Positions 12,060 to 24,339 of a DNA stretch of 64,000 nucleotides are shown piece after piece. Numbering within the stretch: the stretch's first letter is position 1; each line of letters starts with the position of its first letter. The notes beneath the pieces were generated by a model. It worked only from the letters and a program-made list of their open reading frames with translations. It was not told the DNA's origin and searched no databases. Origin of the DNA: Mya arenaria. Lineage: Eukaryota; Mollusca; Bivalvia; Myida; Myidae. Where the stretch lies: the NCBI RefSeq assembly GCF_026914265.1, contig NC_069136.1, positions 366,001-430,000 of the forward strand. Reading direction: 5' to 3'. A program made the translations under genes and the position numbers.

Positions 12060-12960
12060 GGCTACCACGTGACATTGATTATTTGTTTTAAAGATAGAGC
12101 TGAACATTGGTTTGGTTGGCTTTGAATGGGCTTTATGGTTGCCAAAATGTTTAGTAATTTGGCCTTTTCGGTTTGTTTGGCACTGAATGGGGCAAAAGTA
12201 TGCACTCTTTAAGTCTTAATAAGAGCTGCATATAGTCATGTTTGTTGGGCTCTGAACGTGCTATTCGGCACTGATTGTGCTTTATAAAAGTTTCACTTGT
12301 GTTTATTTTGGCTTTGAATGGGGTTTATGGTTGTCAAAATGTGGCGCTTTTGGAATTTAGTAGGCTTTTAATAAGAAATACTCATATTATTTCTAAGCGA
12401 TGAATGGTCGCCAAACTGTTTTTGGGCACAGAATAGTCTTTATTAGAGCAATAAATAAATCCGTTTGATTATCATTAAATGGGCTTCATGGTTGCGGCAA
12501 TGTGGTCTGTTTGAAGTTTAGTGGGCTTAATTTGAGCTGCATATGTGTGGTTCTGTTATCAAATTGGCTGTTTGGCTACCATCACGTGTTCTATTTGGTA
12601 CTGAGTTTGCTTAATGATAGCAGAACAAGGGTATGTGTTGCGCCAAATTTGGCTGATAAATTTAAAATGTTATCTTGTTGGCATTGCAAAGGCTTTATTA
12701 TAAACACTTTGTTTGTTTTGCTCTGAATGTAATTACTGGTTGCGATCAATGTAGCACAGTGGAGCTACACATGCGTTTGTTTGGCTCTCAATTTGTTTTA
12801 TTGTAGCAAACATTAATGCAATAGAGAACTGGACTGACTTAAGTATAGACCCTTTGAGGTTTGTTTGTATATAAAAAATGCTTTATTGTATTCACTAAAG
12901 GCTTCTGTGGTTAGGAATGCCATTTTAAATGCTATTTTGGTGTTCACCATGTGGTATGTT
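12060..12960. repeat. Degenerate tandem repeat around 'ggctttgaatgggctttatggttgcc'
   Basis: Diverged units recur near 12115, 12305, 12475, 12715 and 12780 with the theme 'tttggctttgaatggg', 'tttatggttg', 'aatgtgg' and 'gggcttta'. Spacing is irregular (roughly 140-190 bp). It looks like an old, decayed satellite. A 74-codon frame at 12502-12726 lies inside it and is judged incidental. Confidence 0.55.
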
Positions 12961-13939
12961 TTACACTACATAAAACATAGGGGAAATTTGGATTAACATG
13001 GTGCTGGATCGACTTGAGAACCGATATCGCATAAATATTGAGAACAATCTATGGTGGCTGTATGACAGATTTGGTTAGATGGAAGCTAAAACATGGTTGA
13101 ATGAGCTCTCTTGACTGTAACAACAATAAGTGTATAGAAAGCTGCCGGAGACCTGTTTTGTCTACAAGATACAATTTGAAATTGCCGCCTTATGAGGTTT
13201 GAGACACTTAGTGTTCTTATAGAAACACGATTTGGCTTTCTTAATCGTTATTGGACCTGGGGAAGAATGTTTTCAGGGAGGGGGGGGGGGGGGGCTGAAA
13301 TATTAACTCATCAGGTTAGAAAAACACTGGTTAAGTTTGAGTGGTGATAATTCTGGCTGTATAGGACTGGAGGAAACTCACACACATATTGTATATGAAG
13401 CTTGTTAAGTACAGGATGCGCTAAAGTAGGGGTATTGTATCGTAAGCTTTTAATTTAAATATTTGGAAAGAGATGAAATGAAATAATATGTGGTAATTGA
13501 TTTCATTAGTGTTATGACTTTTTCAATAAAATGAAGAAATAAGTAATAGCCTTGTCGAAATTGGTCATATTTGTATTTTGGTATTCAAATGAAATTGAAC
13601 TTGATGCTTAAATGCATCATACAACAGTTATATCGTATATATCTATAAAATTATATGTTTAAATGCGACCTGGGAAAATTTGCACCTGGTGTATTCTTGG
13701 GCGCGTTCATATGGTAGATTAGAACATGAACTTACTTGCTTGCACGTATTCACGTTTATTTTACTGGAACGAAAATGAAGAGTATGTAAAGTTGGTAACT
13801 TGTTAAGTATCAGCTGAAATAGGAGTGCGACAGCGTTTATAGGCAAACACATTTGAAAGTTTAGCATTCCATTTGATTGCGTATGAGCGTCCAAGAAAGA
13901 CTAAATAGCTTAACTTGAAAACAAAAGATTTACACAAAT

Positions 13940-14430
13940 ACATGTTTCAATTCTTTGTAAAAACAGTATTCTTTGAAATTTAAAAGAGGTTTTAAAGAGT
14001 AAACAAACTTGCATTCATATAGATTTTCCTTCTTTACTTTTATACCGTTTAGCAGTGCAAAATTAAACAAATACTCAAAATTAAATTATCATGAAATACC
14101 ACGGGTACCCCAATTTACCCCTACTCCAGATTAGGGGCAAGTTTGTACCATTGGTAAATTTACCCGCCCCCCCCCCCTGGGTATTAGCGTTCTTACGCAC
14201 ATATTTTCACCTGTGGTTCGTTTGCCCACAGGGGTAACTTTGTCCCTGAGGGTGAATATCCTTACAATAAAGTAACAACAAAGTCAAACAGTATAATATT
14301 TAAACCTCTTTGAATCAACACTTTTTTTCGGCGATTGTTTTCATATTTCAGTCCTTTGTAGAAACTGTATTCTTTGAAATTTACAAGAGGTTTTAGAAAG
14401 TTAACACTTGTATTAATATCAATTTTCCTT
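13940..14430. repeat. Diverged direct repeat flanking a C-rich block
   Basis: About 90-100 bp at 13945-14040 (tttgaaatttaaaagaggtt...) recur at 14345-14430 (tttgaaatttacaagaggtt...). Between them lies a C-rich, acccc-containing block (14100-14260) with two short inverted motifs (acaggggtaac / ttacccc). This may be an insertion within a duplicated target or a composite element; no ORF is present. Confidence 0.5.
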
Positions 14431-14681
14431 TCGCTAATTGGATCATGTAACTTACAAAAGCTCGGTCTGATTTAAGACACAAAATCTGCACAAATTTAAC
14501 ATACGCTCATATACCATCTGAAGTATCATATTAGTTTACAATTAAAATAAAAACCTCGTTTTAATATACGCTGTTTACCAATATTGCTGCCCTGGACTAT
14601 CTGTTTATTTCAGTTTGTCAATTAACAAACACGTAAAGGTAACGCAATATCATAGTATAAGTTGTTATCATCCTGTTTCAG

Positions 14682-14740
14682 ATATCGAGTGATGAAGACG
14701 GTGAAGATGGATAAAGCCATTACATCGCAATATTGACAAG
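14682..14740 (+). other. Candidate exon upstream of helicase gene
   Basis: A 59-nt segment is bounded by acceptor cctgtttcag (AG at 14680-14681) and donor gacaag|gtacgc (GT at 14741-14742). In one frame it reads ISSDEDGEDG then stop; in another it holds a short uORF MKTVKMDKAITSQY. It could be a 5'-UTR exon spliced to the acceptor at 15607-15608 of the helicase gene, or the last coding exon of an unseen gene. Confidence 0.25.
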
Positions 14741-15635
14741 GTACGCCCTCATCGAGATTAGATGTAATAGTATTGTACATTTCAATAAGGAGACCCTTTC
14801 AAACGAACTGCGACTAACAGAAATGGATTTTGATGTGCAGTTTTGGGCATATTGTGAACTATATTTTACAGTAAAATTAACTGATTGTTTTTAAAATTAC
14901 CGTGACCTTCATTACTTGTCGCACCATGTGTACTGCAGTTTTTACAGCTCGTCTGTCTTTTGATGAAAAAGTCGGAGATATTTCGTCGTCGTCGACTTGC
15001 TGATGCATTGTTGACAATATTGCAAAATCCGTAGATTTTTAAATGGGTAATGAGTACAAGTTTTCAAACTTGTTATGTTTTATTGATGTTAATGTGAAAC
15101 TTGGTACACATGTTTACAATGACAACACTCATACCTCAAGGGTCTCATTTGAAATTAAAATGGTAAGGCCACAATTAAAAAAAAATGTTTTCTGTTTCCC
15201 TACCCACAACTGTTGGGGAGGGTAGGCAGATAGGGATTGTTTTTATAATTATATATATTTGCCCCTATAGTATGCACCTTTTGGCTTCTAACGCCCTCTT
15301 GTAGAAATGAAACGGTATCAAATGTGACACCACACACGGCCTACAATTTTATTTGAGTCAGGTCGTATTACTGCAAACAATGTTTTGAACGATGGCCTAA
15401 CAACCTGAATTTGAAAACGAAAGAAATTTACATAATTAAGTTTTGCAAGGCCCCCTTGATATCCTCATAAGTGCTTGTCGTTTTGCTGCTTGGACAGCGA
15501 GGTTTCGCATCCGCTTGTGGTGTTTTTGTTTTATATCTTTTAAGCTCCTTCTTTAAAATATCATAATATATATAAGGTGTATATTCATTTTTTTGTTGGA
15601 TTTTTTAGGGAAACCGTCGGATTTCTTTGTTAGCG

Positions 15636-17185
15636 ATGGCCAGCGGGAATGACTTTAATGAGTTGGCTATATCTCTCCAAATTTCTTCACTGTCTACAAA
15701 GCCTGATAATGAATCAAAAGATTCATCTGATAAAAGAATGAACAATGACGTTGTGAACCAAATAACTGTTGATAAACAAGATTTTCCCAGAAGTTTGCCA
15801 TTAGATAAAGATATTGCAAACATAAATGAGGCATTCGGAGGTGCGAAGCCAAAACAAGGTCATTGGCACAGCGATCGACATAGGACACACAGCGGTAGTA
15901 GTCGAGAAATACAAACCTTTGGGTATGAAAACAAACAAAAGCAGTATTCAATACTTGAAAACAAAGATCGCGAGGCAAGTTATGTTGAACAAAACACAGA
16001 CACTCGTCGACAATCGATAATCAGTGAAAGTACGAGTTTGGCGTACGACAACCCTGAATGGCGAAATTTAGCATCAGAAGATAAAAGCAACTTATCAGGC
16101 AAGCGATTCCCAATCAATGCCGACGTGACAAAACAAAAATCATTCTTTAAATCCGCAGAGAGTTCAAGAACAATTGGAAACACAGCAAATGCTGGTTTTG
16201 ATCCAGTGCCAGATGTAGATGCAAAACATAAACGAGCAGAAAATGAAGCAAAACTTAGTTTTTCTCAAAACGCAAACATTAATGGCAGAACAGGAACTTC
16301 CAGAAATAAACTAAGTAAAGGAGGGACACAAAATGCAAATACTATCAATACACGTGACAAAAATGTTCGAAATAACGGGAATACGAGGAAAACTGATGAC
16401 AAAAGAAAACATACACAGGTTTTTTTTTGTGGTTTGTGATGAAGTTTCAAATGAGCGGAGATTTCAAGATCTTTTATATCATCGGATAGATAGACCGAAG
16501 TGGTTGACCTTAGAGGTTAAATGTGTGGAGAAAATGGTAGGATCAAGCGAAGGCTGCACCTTGATATCAGCGTCATTTGAAAGTGCAAACACTGCCAAAA
16601 GAGCTGTGAATCTTCTGCACAGTTCCAACAAAGTCTCGTCGAGTAAAATACATGGATTCTTTAGCAAGGAAAAAGCTCTAGGTGAGAACCTGACAAACAA
16701 ACGTCAGGCTGAATTTCAAAGAGCTCTTGAAGAATTGATTGAAACAACAGAACTAGTTGTGGACAAACATGATGCAAAAATTAAGCAAACGGAAAATGAA
16801 ATGGTGGAAATAGACAACGATTTGCATCGCGGAAAGCAAATTCCAATCAATCAGTTTGACAATCTTTCAAGCAAGAAGTCGGCTTTGGATGACAAGTTGC
16901 AGGAGCTGCAATCACAAAAAGGAGAGTTTTGTAAATACATCAAAGCCATGAAAACAAAAATTGAAGATATCATACAGAGCGATAGATTCGTTAATGATTT
17001 AAAAGAAATTCGAAAGGCTCTTGGGGTCGAGTGCCGGCGTTTAGAAGCAGCCCTACCGATGTATGCAAGAAGAGAAGACATCATAACAACTATACGGAAC
17101 AACCAAGTTTCTGTGATCATTGGCGAAACAGGGTCGGGAAAATCCACGCAGATGGTCCAGTACCTGTACCAAGCAGGATTTGGAG
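15636..17185 (+). CDS. Helicase-RBR gene, coding exon 1 (contains +1 slip)
   Basis: The first in-frame ATG is at 15636-15638, 28 bases after a likely acceptor (tttttttag, AG at 15607-15608). The exon encodes the low-complexity N-terminus, a segment rich in Lys/Glu heptads (about KQTENEMVEIDNDL...KSALDDKLQELQSQK) and the Walker A motif GETGSGKS near 17125-17150. The frame must move forward by one base inside the T9 run at 16420-16428: upstream the frame ends KHTQVFF, downstream it continues VVCDEVSNERRF. The donor is ttggag|gtattt (GT at 17186-17187), phase 1. Confidence 0.85.
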
Positions 17186-20100
17186 GTATTTAATGTATTT
17201 ATAAATATATTTGTATAGTCTCATGATGGCAGACATTTACAATTCATAAAATTCAGGGTAGTAAATCTCATTATTTTCAAAAGTATGCAGTTTAATAATT
17301 TAATAGAAAAGAAAAAAATATATTAACGTTAATTAGATATTAGATAATTGATACACGTACTCAAAATGTAACACTGACTCTCAATTGTATACCCCCTGAT
17401 TGATATATTTGGGTTTATAAGGTGTTGCAATTGTCCTGTGCAGTCACGTCCGTTTATAACATCTTCTGTCGCATATAGCTCAGAATGTATTGCACATATA
17501 CGCATGAAAGTGAGCATGGAAAATTGTGCACATGCATTTTGTTCGACAATTCACATCGTTTAACCCTTGTTATGGCCTTTAATGATAAAAAAATGGTTTG
17601 AAAAATATTTTGTCGCATGTAGCTCCAAACGTTATGCACTTACACTCATGAAAATTCATAAAAATGTTGATCAGCATGGTCTGCTCAGCAACTGCCATTT
17701 GTATCACATTTCACTCTGTTCAAAAATGGATTTTTAACCTTTATTTAATATATAATGGTCTGAAAGATATTGTGTTGCGTGTAACACATATTGCAACTAC
17801 ACTCATCCATATCATAGGAATGTTAGTCCATATGATCTGTTGTGCACCGACCGTTAATGAACCATTTCGCTCGTAAATTCCACAACTCATTTAGCCATCC
17901 TTTGTAAAGTAAAATCTGGGCTATTCGTTAATTCTGTGATAGCTTGTATCTCGAATACCGTTCATTCATTTTGACGTTATACTTAACACCATCACAGAAG
18001 TTAAATTATAATATGAATAATAAGGTGATTTCATATTGGCCCAGTTATTTGTCCGAGGTTAGCTGTATTTGCCTGAGCTCGAATTAGTTTATTAATTAAC
18101 TACCACGTATGGTTCGCCATTTTGGTTAAAAAAAAACATTCTTATAACTATGAATAATAAGGTGATTTCATATTGGCCCAGTAATTTGTCCGAGGTTAGC
18201 TGTATTTGCCTGAGCTCGAATTAGTTTACTAAGTAACTACCACGTATGGTTCGCCATTTTGCTTAAAAAAATATTCTTATAACTTACCTCAAGTTTATAC
18301 AAGTGTATTTGAAGCTTGTTTATTTTCTAGACTTGACTTTGCTGATTTTGGCATGCATCCTATAGTGACATTGCACATACTTATGAATAAAGCACTGTAC
18401 AGTCTAAGGAAGCATGTCTTTTCGTTTTTATTTCGTAGATCAAAATGGAGGAATCTCATATTGGCCGAGTTTGGTTGATATTGGCCGAGTTTGGTTGATA
18501 TTGGCCGAGTTTTGAAATAAATTGTCTTCAATTGTCTGGTATTGGTACCGCGATTGTCCCCGTATCGCGCCAAATACATTATAGTTGATTAATAATACTT
18601 TATATGATCATCTACACAAATTATGGCCGCTGACTGACATTTTCGGCACGTTTTTGCTCTATGACATCCTTTTATGTATAACGATCAAGTAACAACGCCG
18701 TAAAACTTTAACTGCAATATTTATGTTTCTTCACCCCTCAGACAATTAATATAAATAATTAAAGTTTTGCGGCATTTGCGAATATTCATTTATATCATAA
18801 AAGCGTTAATGCTAGTGTTATGATTTTTCACCTAAGTGTTCAAGGCCACAATCCTTACTACAAAGTTTGGCTTCTAATTGACTTTGAAAGGATTAATAAA
18901 GGTGATCGGCATGTTGGGACCATAGTCATATCACTAGAATGTCTATACAATTATCATTATATTAACGCTTTTCTTTTAAGACCATAAAACAATTATTTAA
19001 GTTATGTTTCCCAATATGCCCTGTTTTAGATTCAACGTGTTTCATCAAGCATGCATGCTAATCAGTTTAGACAGAGTGGATATTCGAGCACGCTGTCTTA
19101 CGACAGCAGCTGCTTTTGTTTGAAGTAACTGCGTAGATTGATCGAGGATGAGCTTTATATAACATTCTACTTTTCAGACAAAGGCCTTATTGCTTGCACT
19201 CAGCCTAGAAAGATTGCAGCAATCAGTCTGGCGACCCATGTATCCAAAGAACTAGCCTCAAGCGTTGGACAAATCGTTGGCTACCAAGTAGGCATGCAGA
19301 TGAAGAAAACAGAGATCACAAAGGTTTTGTACATGACTGACCATTTGTTACTGAATGAATGTTTAGCAGATAGGTCGTTGACAAAGTACTCTTGTGTAAT
19401 TATCGATGAGGCCCATGAGAGAAGCATTCACACCGATTTGCTTTTAGGACTTCTTAAGCAGTGTATGAAAACCAGGCCGGAATTCAAAGTCATTGTGACT
19501 TCTGCCACCATTTACCCAGACATATTTGTTCAGTACTTTGGGGGACCACTTAATTGCCCGGTTTTGAGTGTTTCCGGTCGTGCATTTCCCGTAGATGTCA
19601 TTTGGGATCATGACGAAATGAACGATAGCCCATATCCAAACGATTTTGAGAAGAAAGCTCTTCAAAAAGCCATCGACATCCACACAACAACTGATGTAAA
19701 TTCTGGGGATATCCTTGTCTTTCTTACATCTGCTATTGAGACAACACGGTGTGCGGAACGATTCAAACAAAAATGCGGAGACCAAACTTGCATCTGTTTT
19801 CCGCTACACAGAAGATTAAAGCCAGAGGAGCAACAACTTGTTTTCGACCCAACTCAGAAGGGAAAGCGAAAGGTCATTTTCTCGACTAACATTGCTGAGA
19901 CTTCAATCACCATAGATGGCATTAAGTATGTGATAGACACTGGGCTGGCAAAAGAAATGCGATTTGATCCAAAACGGAACATGAGTTCTCTGGACGTTGT
20001 GTCGGTAAGCAAGAGCTCCGCCAATCAGCGTAAAGGAAGGGCAGGAAGAACTGCGCCAGGAACATGTTACAGACTCTATGCCCAAACGGACTTCAGCAAA

Positions 20101-23100
20101 ATGGATAAATCTGGAACGCCTGAAATATTACGTATCCATGTTACTCAAGGTATTTTGAAACTTTTGCAAATGAAGGTAAATCCTGTTGACTTTGATTATG
20201 TTCAGTCACCCTCAGAAGCGGCAATGAAAAGCGCAGTCGAAGAGCTAATGAGTATTGGAGCTGTTGACGAGGATGGAATTACTGAGCTAGGAGAATGGAT
20301 AGTGCGACTCCCTATTGAACCAAGGCTTGGGTTGATGGTTAAAACGGGAATTGATATGGGAGTTCCTCTTGAATCGTGTGTCATTGCAACTTGTTGCAAT
20401 CAACAAGTGTTTTTCCGCGCTGGTTCAGATGAAGAGAAAAAACTAGCTGATATGAAGAAGCTAGAGTTCTGTCACATTGGAGGTGACTTACTGACTATGT
20501 TATCAGTATATAGAGAGTGGGATAAAGTCAACGAAAAGGGAAAGGGCAAATGGTGTAATGCAAATAGTGTGAATGGAAAATCAATGAAAGTCGTTCGGGA
20601 CATGGTCAATGAAATATGTACATCACTGAAGAGAGAGTTGGATGTGAAAATTCAGCATGAGTTTATTGAAGTAGCTGAGGCCGAGTCACGTATAGGAAAG
20701 TTGATTTTTGAATGCATGTACTCTAACCTAGGTTATTATCTTGGTCATGAAAGTGCAGGATACCTGATTGTAAACCGCAATCACAGGGTACAGATACACC
20801 CTTCTTCAGCCCTGATTTCGTTAGGCCTTCAACCTGAATGGATAATCTTCAACAAAGTTTTGAAAACCTCTTCAGATTTTATCACTGAGATAACGCCAGT
20901 TCCAGAACAATACATTGAGGAGGCCGAGGGCTCAAACAAAATTAAACTGAACAGAACAGCATTGGCCAATCAACGTATTGAACGGGTATGCACAATTCCA
21001 ATTGGGAAACATGTGTTTTGGAAGTTTGTTGGACCAATGCACAAGGATCGAAAGTCATTAGAAGCGAACATTCAAGATGTTTGCAACGGTTCCATTGTGA
21101 TAATTGAAGCAAATAAACGGAGAGGTGAAATAGTGTTGTTTGCTGTCTCACAATATTCTGAGGTTGCGTTGGACATACTTAAGGAAAACCTCAAACCATT
21201 ACCAGCTCAGCTATTGAACGAACGAATAGAAGAGGCCTTGGGCAAATCAGGCGTTAGGGTGGTTATAAAAGAAGGTGGTGAGGTTGCTGATATATTGATG
21301 CCTGATCAATACAGAGCCTGTAACATCAAGGAGAACGAGTCTGGTAAATATCCCATAGCGGATGACGAGGTACACAGCGCATTGTCAAAGTACGGACCAC
21401 TAGAGCAGATATGGCAAACAACAGGACCGAAGAGCAAAAGCAGTATATTTTGGGGAAAAGTTACATTTGCAAATGAAAGCGATGCGAAGAAAGCTGTAAC
21501 TGGCGTTATGAAAGAAGATGACAGGTTGTTTTCTCTCGTTCCAATTACTTTTTCTGCAGAACACCAAACCAACAAGGTTTAACCATAAAGCTTAGCTGGA
21601 CACGTCGTATGGGAAAAGGAATTGGTTTCGTGTCTTGTAACAAACCAGAAGACGTTACTCTCTTAAGTAACTTGAGGATACAGGTATTGGACAAGATTAG
21701 TTCTATCAAGCCAGCCAAACAACGCCCAGATGTAAAGAAGTCCGATCTTTGCATAACTGGACTCTCTTTGAATGCTTGTGAGGAAGATGTCAAAGAAGCA
21801 CTCGCACATTCACTTGGTGTTGATAATTCTAAAAGTCGTTTCAACGTTATTATCCCGCGAGTAAATTGTCCTCTTCGAACGAATGAACTTGGATTGGTAC
21901 GAACAGAGATGACGAATATGTTGTCTACGTTGTCCAGACCGGATCATTTCCGATTAAATGTACGGGAGTACAAACAACAAACAGTGACTGCTAACGCATT
22001 TGCCACTTACAATGACGCAGACATGTGCGAAGATGTTGCTAACAAGATAAATAGTGGATATAGTTATATCAATGGCTGCAAAGTACGCGCGATGGTTGAC
22101 TACAAATCATCTGTGCATGTAAAAGGGTCCTTGTTTCATGTTCTGAAACAAGACATAAATGAAAAGGTGGAAATGTATCAAACGCAATGTCAGTCCACAA
22201 CGGTTGAGATAAGGTCGTTGAAATCTGGCCACTATTCCTTGGATATAAAGTCCAATACTTTACAAAAACTGGCAAAGGCGAAAATTGCATTTGACAAACT
22301 TGTTCATGGCGAAGTGTTGGATGAAGATGTATTAAACAACATGCAAGTGTTATTTATTGCTGAAGGTCGTGCGAAGATAAGAGGAATCGAAAAATTAACT
22401 GGTGCGATCATAATTCTTGATGAAAGGCGCATGCAGATTACTGTCCAGGGAAGTACAGATTCGAAAGATAAATCGATTGAACTTATAAAAACAGAGGTTC
22501 TGAGATGCACTGAATTAAGGGAGACTAAATTTAGCCTGAAAGGGGAAGAAAACCCACCCGGTTTAATGAAGGCATTGGTGGTGAAGTATGGTTTGAGTTT
22601 TGATAAATTGAAAACTGAAACCGGTCTGTCATCTATAACATTGAATTTTCGATACCATGAAATATCGATGTCTGGTAAAGATGACGCCCTTGTAAAAGCA
22701 ATATCAATAATTCGGGAGCTTAAAGAGTCTCTGTCAAATGCCAAAACTACCGCGAATGCTTGCACAGATTTGCCGGATTGTCCAGTATGTCTGACCCCTA
22801 TAGATGAATCAGATATGTATCGTCTTGAATACTGCGGCCATGCATATTGTGAAACCTGCCTAACGACCCAAGTTAGAGTTGCCATACAAAATAAAGAATT
22901 TCCGGTCAGCTGTGCGGTAGAAAAGTGCGACAAAGGTTTCGTTGCTCGTGACTTCAATTTTCAAATCAGAAATAGCCTGATCATGCCGTCAGAATTGTCC
23001 AGGCATCTCTGACAAGCTTCGTCAGAAGGCACAACAAAGAGTACAAGTTTTGTCCAACGCCGAATTGCAATATGGAATACAAAGTATCAAAAGGAAGGTT

Positions 23101-23401
23101 TGAATGTGGTCTTTGTCATGCTTTAACGTGCACCAAGTGCCATAATGGAATCCACGAAGGTCTGACCTGCGACATGTACGAACGTGTGAAAAAGGACGAA
23201 GACTCCATGCTAAGATGGATAAAAGAAGATCCTCAGAACCGAAAGAGTTGCCCTGTTTGTAATATAAGTATCGAGAAGATCGATGGTTGTTATCACATTA
23301 CGTGCAAGTGTGGTTCTCATATGTGCTGGAAATGTCTCAAGTACTTTTCGTCAATGTCCGCTTGCTACGAACATATGGCTAGTTTGTGTAACGCGGTTTA
23401 A
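15636..23401 (+). CDS. DEAH-box RNA helicase-RBR E3 ligase fusion (DEAH11/12-like), whole gene
   Basis: Two coding exons (15636-17185 and 19178-23401) encode one large protein, about 1,924 residues if three homopolymer slips are allowed. Order: a disordered Ser/Asn/Lys-rich N-terminus (~1-265), a coiled-coil-rich segment, helicase core (motif I GETGSGKS; DEAH motif II; SAT motif III; NIAETSIT motif V; QRKGRAGR motif VI), HA2/winged-helix and OB-like region, RNA-recognition-like segments, then RING1, IBR and RING2. The family is known from plant DEAH11/DEAH12 proteins and is also annotated in invertebrates; the fusion suggests RNA binding or remodelling coupled to ubiquitin transfer. Frames break at 16420-16428 (T9, one T too many), 21578-21580 (TTT, one short) and 22999-23000 (CC, one short). 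There are no other stops, so sequencing error or a very young pseudogene is likelier than an old one. The cellular role is inferred; biochemical activity cannot be read from sequence alone. Confidence 0.9.
17186..19177 (+). other. Intron of helicase-RBR gene (1,992 bp)
   Basis: Donor gtattt and acceptor cttttcag join GGA-G|AC-AAA to give AGFG-DKGLIACTQPRK, which restores helicase motif Ia directly after motif I. The intron holds diverged ~150-bp tandem units (17465, 17610, 17770: 'tgtcgcat.tagct'), the 137-bp duplication at 18013-18284, an 18-bp triplet repeat (ttggccgagtttggttga, 18471-18515) and a tail of a dispersed repeat near 19076-19113 (cacgctgtcttacgacagc). Confidence 0.9.
18013..18284. 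repeat. 137-bp tandem duplication in helicase intron
   Basis: Copy one begins atgaataataaggtgatttc at 18013 and copy two begins with the same 20 bases at 18150; they differ at few positions (for example ttattaatt versus ttactaagt). High identity suggests a recent duplication. Confidence 0.9.
19178..23401 (+). CDS. Helicase-RBR gene, coding exon 2 (two -1 slips)
   Basis: Single large exon. Helicase motifs: TQPRKIAA (19201), DEAH at 19405-19416, SAT at 19501-19509, NIAETSIT at 19888-19911, QRKGRAGR at 20026-20049. HA2 region follows (ILKLLQMKVNPVDFDYVQSP onward). The first frame ends at a stop at 21580-21582, just after AEHQTNKV; one extra T in gttt would continue LTIKLSWTRRMGKGIGF. The second frame ends SELSRHL at 23012; one extra C at 22999-23000 would continue SQASLTSFVRRHNKEYKFC. 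RING1 begins CPVC near 22778; IBR follows YKFCPTPNC; RING2 has CPVC, and the presumed catalytic Cys of RBR ligases is at 23288-23290 (DGCYHITC). Stop TAA at 23399-23401. Confidence 0.88.
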
Positions 23402-23578
23402 AAACTCTGAAACCTAAACCTTGTTTAGCTCTATGTTGTGACCTTAATGTATGTTTCTTAAATTGTTAAGACGCATGATCTCTTTCTACTTTCTGTTGAA
23501 TCATGCAAAGAGTGCATATAGGATTAAAAATGCAACAGTAATGTTTAATTAAACAAAGCAAATATAATTATATGATAG

Positions 23579-23584
23579 AATAAA
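23579..23584 (+). other. Possible polyadenylation signal of helicase-RBR gene
   Basis: AATAAA lies 178 bases after the stop codon on the same strand. It is the first such hexamer in the 3' flank. Position is plausible, but AT-rich DNA yields this motif often. Confidence 0.35.
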
Positions 23585-24339
23585 TTGTCTGCAACGTTCT
23601 AGATTACTTCAATCAATGTATTCAAACGATAGTCATTCATCGATTTGTTAAATATATATTTCTTTTATGCTTTTCGCTGAAAAAAATCCATCAGTGACAT
23701 AACAACAGTGAAAATGTTCACTACAAACTAAGGAATGAAAATATCAACTTGAAAAAAATACTTTTGAAATTATTTCTGGTTACTTTCCCTTGATCAAAAC
23801 TACACACCTCACTTTTGAACAAGTAAATTTTGTGAAAAATAGTTTTATATTAAAGAAGGTTGCATTTGTTTGGATAAAGATATTTTGGAAAATAAACCTA
23901 ACTTATCGTTTATTTGAAAAATGAAAATCCTTTTAATCAAACGTTAATAAAATATTTATAAAAGTTAAATGATATATGTTTATAAAATAGTTCCATTAAA
24001 ACACGGGCAAATAATAAACCTTGAAAAATAATCTTGAAGAACTATTTCTTCTCCAGCTGGTGTATCTTCATTTACACAAATAGCTCGTAGTGCTTTCACG
24101 TATAAACACAATGATTTTTGAAAGGAAAGATAGGCAAATTATGTGTTTCCTTCTTACATGTTTTAACTAAGTATTTTTAAAATGTATGTTCTTGTGATAA
24201 GCTTCATTGTGGTCGAGTTTGTTTTACAAAACAGAACAATTTGACATAACAAAGAAATAGTTTGTGCCTATAATAATATTGTAAATATTTTTTTTTTATT
24301 AAATCGAATTGTTCTGTTGCCAACATGTTACATATTTGT
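23585..24339. other. AT-rich 3' flank, nothing recognised
   Basis: No reading frame, hairpin or dispersed repeat with support is seen between the likely helicase 3' end and the minisatellite that follows. Confidence 0.5.

Noticed and set aside
19138..19177. Independent helicase start at 19138
   Set aside because: The bases before 19178 are intron; the acceptor at 19176-19177 joins the P-loop exon in phase and restores motif Ia.
21581..21599. Tiny intron (gtttaa...cttag) bridging the second frame break in the helicase gene
   Set aside because: It would be about 19 bp, far below a workable intron length; a one-base slip explains the break better.
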